NCBI GenBank assembly: GCA_036768485.1
Contig: JAVLUZ010000141.1
Location: 6,428,532-6,492,531, forward strand
Direction: 5' to 3'
Source of the DNA: Mermis nigrescens
Lineage: Eukaryota; Nematoda; Enoplea; Mermithida; Mermithidae
DNA length: 64,000 nucleotides
The notes under the pieces were generated by a model. It was not told the origin of the DNA, did not search any database, and worked only from the letters and a program-made list of their open reading frames with translations. The position numbers and the translations under genes are program-made. Below are positions 60,801-64,000 of the stretch, one piece after another. Position 1 is the stretch's first letter; every line of letters starts with the position of its first letter.

Positions 60801-63244
60801 AACACTGAATGTCTGTCGAATGGAAAATTTGTTATTCGTATTTGGGCGAAAATTTTTCGTTTTGGAATGACCCAAATTGATTAAGGGACGTGCCGGTTTA
60901 AAATTGTAAAAATTTCTCTATCCTTTTGTTATAGAAAAGGTTGAATATTTTGGGCATTTCATACTTTACCGATTGCTCTCTTACACCAGCTACAGTATTC
61001 TTCTTTTAAATCTCTTGTTCATTTCGCCCTTCTGCTGGCGTTTGAACGCTTTTTTTGCTGGAGGTGTCTGCTGAAGTTTCACTTCCGTTATTTAGGCCAG
61101 CGAATTGGAAATACTGAGCGCCTTATTAAAATGGGGCGAGCATCAGCTGGTAAAGCGAATAGAAGAGCGAGGTATTACACATTTTTCTTCGATTTTCATC
61201 TTTCATGCTCTCTCATTAGTTGTGACCATACATGATCTTGGGGGTTTACACCCCTCCAGAGAAATTTTCACCCCTCTCCCCAGAATTGGCGATGTTTAGA
61301 AAGTTCCCAAAAATTTTCTAGAAAATTGTCGAAAAGATGCTTTTTTAAGCGTTTTAGCTATCTATTTGCTCAAAAGTGCGAAATTGTCGGCGCTTCGCGC
61401 CATTATACTCATGTTTTGACTATTTTGTCCAATTTGTTTCAACTTTTAGATTTTTTTGTAATTGTTTTATGTTTTTATGCTGTAGAAGGATAGAGCATCG
61501 TCAGAAACGCTGAAAAACCATGTTTTTGACGCTTACCTACCAATTTTGGACCCAAAAAGGCACTTTATAATTTCACTAATCCCCAGTGTTTTTTGTATTC
61601 AGCAAAGATATTTCACGATGTGCAAAGACTTTTCGGAACTGTCTTTGTACATGTACAATGATTTTTTTGGAAGACAAAATTGCAAAAAAATATCTAAAAT
61701 TCTGCAAAAATTTTCGGCGCTTCGGGCCGAAATGACTAATTGTGTGTTCTATATATCTTTACAATGGCAGAAATTGCATTTCAAAAGGAAAAATGTCAAA
61801 TTTTTCGGCGCTTCGCACCGTTTTGAGACGATTCTTAATGATTTTTGCCTTTAGAGACCCAGAAATTAGCTAAAATACACTACCAAAAGTCGAACAACTC
61901 TGTTTTTACATCACTAAAATCGCTACTGCACCATATTTTAGTACCCAAAAATTTGTGTTTACAAAATGTACAAAGACTTTACGGGACCGTCTTTGTACAT
62001 GTATGTACAAACGGACCTTGTACAAAAAAGACACTGTTACCCTCTTGAATTCCCATGTTCTGCATGTATGGTCGTGACGTTTATCGTAATAATAAAACGT
62101 CATTCGAGTTTTAGTATAAATAAACAACAATCGTTGAGTACTTGTTATTTGTTAAAATTTTTGCTTAACAATTTTTTGCAGATTTATTGTCTAATTCGTG
62201 GGCATTGCTGGATGACTGTATATAGAGTCATAATTGATTTTCTATTACTCTTAAATTAAAATTATTATGTAGTGCCAAGTCACTACTAAACAGTATCTTC
62301 ATTGCCACAAATATTATTATTTTATTTGATCTATTGTGTTTACTTTTCTGTAGCAGAGCAACAAAACTGAGTGTCTTTGATTAAGGGTTGGCAATCATCC
62401 AAATTTTCAATTTTTTGTCCTCCATATTTTTAATGAAAATGTTTGCTTGATCAGCATTCGCTTCTCAGCGTTTTTCAGAGATTTAAAAATTTCCCTTCTT
62501 TTCAGTTTTTAGCCAATTAAAATTCATGAAAAAGCTTAAAATGGTCAAGCATGGCCAACCGACTCTACAGTAAGGCAACGTGCACGAGTTACATATATTC
62601 CATAGGCGATGACCAATACAAACGCAGTAGTCGGACACTTTAAGGTATCTTAAAGTGTCCGGCCGAACACTTTAAGGTGCGACACATTTAGTTTTTACTC
62701 AAAAAAGCGCCCAAAATGGATCAATTTCTGTATTTTTCATTTTTAAAAGCGATATAATGCAGTCAAAATGGGCTAAAAGTGCGATATTACCACAAAAACA
62801 AGGTTTTGTAGGCAATTTTGACCATTTCCATTGTTTAAACAGAAAAAATCGTGTACGTTAAATTTGCTGTTTTATATTTCTGGGATTTTACCCCCTGCCG
62901 AGCCTGACCTCGTGCATCTATGGTTAGATGTCATTTGACGCTTTTTCTCGATTCGATCGAGCACTAGGTTTGGTACCAAAATGGCCTGAAAGGAGTATGC
63001 CTTTCAAAAGTCCTGGTAGGGGGATTATCCCCATACCCCCCAGTGGGCATGTGTGACAGCTTATCATTGAAACCTTTACTTTTAATCGTATTTTAAAGAG
63101 CCGAATATCTTATCCGGGACAACGCATTCAATAAGTAGAAAAGGAGTGAGAAGGAGCGACCTGTCGGACGACGAATTGCGGGAAGTGTTGGAAAATTTGA
63201 CTCCGTTGATTCGCCTTAATTTTTTGCTACCTGCCCAGCATTCG
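51568..63244 (+). CDS. BTBD7: BTBD7-like BTB-BACK protein, partial gene (7 exons seen)
   Basis: Exons 51568-51897, 53125-53914, 55450-55714, 57825-57969, 59902-60110, 61096-61171 and 63099-63244 join in phase to 653 codons. Order: a Ser-rich N-terminal part, BTB/POZ domain 1 (about residues 200-275, with the pattern H-x-x-L-L-A-I-R-S-P-F-F), an acidic linker, BTB domain 2 (about 345-461, CHAAILAARSSFFRTL and IMLDESVIPRQYAPVILNAM), then a BACK domain (about 480-600). The last exon matches the human EPNLLSGTAHS...LREIL stretch. Human BTBD7 is known as a regulator of epithelial cleft formation and cell adhesion; BTB-BACK proteins often serve as cullin-3 adaptors, but that role is inference here. 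The human protein continues for several hundred residues, so C-terminal exons lie beyond the window. No exon with an MGxN-type start was found, so the 5' end is also incomplete. Confidence 0.9.
52338..52685. mobile_element. m4 element in BTBD7-like intron 1
   Basis: CAGACACGCACAGCATGGAA to AAATCATGTATG with m4 body. Target duplication not found. A partial m4 copy also starts at 52880. Confidence 0.65.
53125..53914 (+). CDS. BTBD7: BTBD7-like exon, first BTB domain
   Basis: 790 nt after a long pyrimidine tract ending cgattttcaag. Encodes YREQCKLFRDFLSDW..., matching the QMRELLSGW region of human BTBD7, then ARPAASRVGDDLGALL, FLTDAVLSVDG, VHGSLLAIRSPFFRELL and LPSYLHYIYTGS of BTB domain 1. After it come Gly/Ser-rich repeats (PVAGSGSGPFYGNGSGS) and an acidic stretch, then EPDIVLIFINSS, which opens BTB domain 2. 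The donor is gtaaac. The exon is strikingly CpG-rich; long antisense frames here are shadows. An m2 element starts 23 nt past the donor. Confidence 0.92.
53938..54525. mobile_element. m2 element with an m5 element nested inside
   Basis: CAGGCACGTATCTGGCCG to GAGCTACATGCATA, perfect ATAGGTTC duplication (53930-53937 and 54526-54533). The target starts 16 nt inside the BTBD7-like intron. The inner m5 is listed separately. Confidence 0.9.
53999..54416. mobile_element. m5 element nested in m2
   Basis: CATAGGTGCACAAGGTC to CCTATGTGCATGTGTG with perfect GACTAAGC duplication. Contains TGGCGCGAAGCGCCGG. Confidence 0.92.
54534..55449. other. BTBD7-like intron 2 remainder, no feature seen
   Basis: AT-rich; no repeat end recognised. 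Confidence 0.45.
55450..55714 (+). CDS. BTBD7: BTBD7-like exon, second BTB domain
   Basis: 265 nt after gatgctttgag. The first base completes a Lys codon. Encodes HSIYKCHAAILAARSSFFRT and, later, EIMLDESVIPRQYAPVILNA, MYTDEVDLSL. The human counterpart reads ELKAHKAVISARSPFF and ILDESIIPKKYATVIL. The insert between them (ESSNFVNKPDIESCHYNDDY...) is longer than in human. Donor gtgaga; an m2 element begins 23 nt further on. Confidence 0.93.
55738..55907. mobile_element. m2 element, 170 bp
   Basis: CAGGCACGTATCTCTAGGGG to GGCCAGCTACGTGCCTG with perfect GGGGGCAT duplication (55730-55737 and 55908-55915), 23 nt after a 5' splice site. Confidence 0.94.
56177..56509. mobile_element. m3 element, 333 bp
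   Basis: AGTATTTTATTTGTACAAGG to ATACAAAAGAACAGTTC with perfect TTCAGAAG duplication. Confidence 0.88.
56518..57824. repeat. m4-like copies and simple sequence in BTBD7-like intron 3
   Basis: m4-type segments lie at about 56520-57000 (TTGGGCTCTGAATGATG, GTCGCGAAACGCCG) and from about 57205 (GACATGTACAGCATGGGAAT). An A-rich stretch with GAAAG repeats lies at 57290-57400. Ends not resolved. Confidence 0.5.
57825..57969 (+). CDS. BTBD7: BTBD7-like exon, start of BACK region
   Basis: 145 nt after gtttgtttcag, encoding VIRGCVSSSSCLTEVQAIAS and then EATEIYQIARFIEFAKLAQ. The human counterpart is SLSEVQALVAGK...EAMELYHIALFLEFNMLAQ. Donor gtaagt. One base carries over to make Gly. Confidence 0.93.
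58306..58454. mobile_element. m2 element, 149 bp
   Basis: CAGGCACGTAGCTGGCCC to CAGCTACATGCCTG, flanked by ACTTGGTT and ACTTAGTT (7 of 8). Confidence 0.9.
58624..58757. mobile_element. m2 element, 134 bp
   Basis: CAGGCACGTAGCTGACC to GAGATACGTGCCTG with perfect TTCTTATG duplication (58616-58623 and 58758-58765). Confidence 0.94.
59329..59538. mobile_element. m6 element, 210 bp
   Basis: CATACGTGTAACGGCTCG to CTGTTACATGTGTG, flanks GTTTAGAC and GCTAAGAC (6 of 8). Confidence 0.75.
59902..60110 (+). CDS. BTBD7: BTBD7-like exon, BACK domain core
   Basis: 209 nt after gcgatgagcag. Encodes GCEDIIVQHISVETVPAIYN, WSNESYGSKFVRRHC, CQEFVKI and FLVDVLKSDFLQ, matching the human GCEDIIAESISLDT...WSSHPYGSKWVHR...SDYLQ. 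Donor gtttga. An m2 element begins about 12 nt into the intron. Confidence 0.94.
60123..60475. mobile_element. m2 element with a second m2 element nested inside
   Basis: Outer: TATGCCGTATTTCTGGGG to CAGCTACGTGCCTG, flanks GATTTTAT and GATATTAT (7 of 8). The outer target starts 5 nt into the BTBD7-like intron. Inner: 60247-60414, CAGGCACGTAGC to ATACGTGCCTG, flanks TTAGTCTT and TTAGTCCC. Confidence 0.88.
61096..61171 (+). CDS. BTBD7: BTBD7-like exon, BACK domain helix
   Basis: 76 nt after cgttatttag. Encodes ASELEILSALLKWGEHQLVK then RIEER; the human protein has ASEQDILKYLIKWGEHQLMKRI. Donor gtatta. The leftover G joins AG at 63099 to give Glu. Confidence 0.95.
61227..62070. mobile_element. 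m4 element with an m3 element nested inside
   Basis: CATACATGATCTTGGGGG to CTGCATGTATG, flanked by GTTGTGAC and GTCGTGAC (7 of 8). The m3 copy at 61584-62036 (CAGTGTTTTTTGTATTC to AAAAAAGACACTG) interrupts it. Three GGCGCTTCG-type palindromes. Confidence 0.85.
62640..63055. repeat. m5-like repeat and adjoining short-element ends
   Basis: The m5 body (AAGCGATATAATGCAGTCAA, CCCCTGCCGAGCCTGACCTC) ends near 62921 with GTGCATCTATG. A separate end, CCCCAGTGGGCATGTGTG, closes at about 63055, 44 nt before a BTBD7-like exon. Confidence 0.55.
63099..63244 (+). CDS. BTBD7: BTBD7-like exon, post-BACK segment
   Basis: 146 nt after cgtattttaaag. Encodes EPNILSGTTHSISRKGVRRS, DLSDDELREVLENLTPLIRL, NFLLPAQHS. 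Human: EPNLLSGTAHSVNKRGVKRR, LREILSSLLPFVRI, ILPINS. Donor gtatgc, phase 0. The next conserved exon (human EVLSDAMKRGLIS) is not found before the window ends. Confidence 0.93.
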
Positions 63245-63421
63245 GTATGCAAACGTTCTAAGGCGTGGCAAAGCGGCAAAAATGAATTATCACAATTCTT
63301 GATATGAAATTTGAATATAATTTCCTAAATAATCCATTAAAAATTTGTTATCGGAATTACGTATTATAATTTTAATTATCAAAATCATTAATTACCAATT
63401 AAAATTTGTTTTAAATTTCAG

Positions 63422-63562
63422 ATATTTGAATCCTTAAGGATTCTCAGGCCAATAACGGGACGTCTTGTATTTTTTTGCATTGTGGTGGTAACATGTTTGA
63501 CAACGTTCTGCGTTATAACATGGGCAATGCAATTCGTTGCTGAACTTCAAGGCATTATTTAA
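63422..63562 (+). CDS. Possible alternative last exon encoding a membrane anchor
   Basis: A phase-0 frame opens directly after an acceptor (ttttaaatttcag) 177 nt beyond the BTBD7-like exon, whose donor is also phase 0. It runs 46 codons to TAA and has a 25-residue hydrophobic core (LVFFCIVVVTCLTTFCVITW...), with basic residues before it. It does not resemble the human BTBD7 continuation. It may be a real tail-anchored isoform, an exon of another gene, or a chance frame in T-rich DNA. Confidence 0.2.
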   Translation: MFESLRILRPITGRLVFFCIVVVTCLTTFCVITWAMQFVAELQGII

Positions 63563-64000
63563 TTTTCGTGACGAAATCTGCATATCCAAAAACATGGCAT
63601 AATTTCGAGCTTTTAAAATTTAAAAACTATTCAGTATTTTAAACTTTGTTTTTTATTTTAAAATCTATTATTTTTTCAAAAACTTCACTATTCAGTCAGT
63701 GTATTATGCATTTCTGAGCCTGGTTTCCCCAAAAAAATAATCAAGCATTTTATGCCATTAGTCGCTCGTACGAACCGAAGAGTAATTTTTGACCCCTGCA
63801 GACTTTTAAAATTTCCGAGGAAAGCCCATAAAACCCTTCTTAAAATTTTCAGGACTGATCCTCTGAGTTTAAATGCTGTTAACAGTCTGGTTAGCGCGCT
63901 ATCATATTATCACATATACAAATCTGTGTACTGTGTACATCTACTTTTTGAAATAAGTGCAATTTTATCAGCAATGTAAATCGATTTTAATTTGAAATTA

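Overview
The window is nuclear DNA from an animal, most likely an invertebrate. I cannot name the species. Evidence: spliced genes with GT-AG introns, a Rab1 GTPase, a BTBD7-type BTB-BACK gene (a family I know only from animals), CR1/Jockey-like LINE fragments, and a very dense load of short DNA transposons. Bulk sequence is AT-rich; exons are richer in GC and CpG.

Layout. 1-4.9 kb: repeats, including a hairpin tandem array and a TTGG-type minisatellite. 4956-18883 (+): a complete Rab1 gene in 7 coding exons giving 203 residues, with introns full of transposons. About 18.9-51.5 kb: an intergenic stretch with no gene I can support. It holds two inverted copies of a GC-tipped hAT-like element around a LINE fragment (25302-30587), a decayed LINE (31.6-32.6 kb), an element with many CACGTG-type palindromes (35.07-36.23 kb), a PIF/Harbinger-like element (40149-41615), AAT/ATT microsatellites (43.1-43.4 kb) and a four-element transposon nest (47.1-49.9 kb), followed by a hAT relic that still shows transposase fragments (50006-51255). 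About 51568-63244 (+): BTBD7-like gene, 7 recognisable exons that join in phase (653 codons). Its first exon(s) and its C-terminal exons are not seen.

The dominant theme is transposons. I resolved at least ten distinct short families by reading their ends and finding 8-bp target-site duplications, the hallmark of hAT elements. Short names used here: nhA (TAGAGCTGTGCC ends), nhB (TAGTGATGTCCC), nhC (TAGTGATCGACC), nhD (TACCCGGG repeats), nhE (TAGGGATGCAA), m1 (CATACGTGGGC / CACACCTGGGC), m2 (CAGGCACGTA), m3 (CAGTGTTTTTTG), m4 (CATGCACAGC / GATCATGTATG), m5 (TGCACATAGG), m6 (CATACGTGTAACGG), m7 (CAGGGCCGTATT), m8 (CACTGGCGTAGCC).

Three patterns stand out. First, all six independent m2 insertions are in introns and four start within 25 nt of a 5' splice site, one of them duplicating the Rab1 intron 5 donor itself. 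Second, the palindrome GGCGCGAAGCGCC recurs more than 30 times inside otherwise unrelated families. Third, five families with TAG-type ends each carry their own GC-rich short tandem repeat just inside both ends. All family comparisons rest on reading and memory; no database search was possible.
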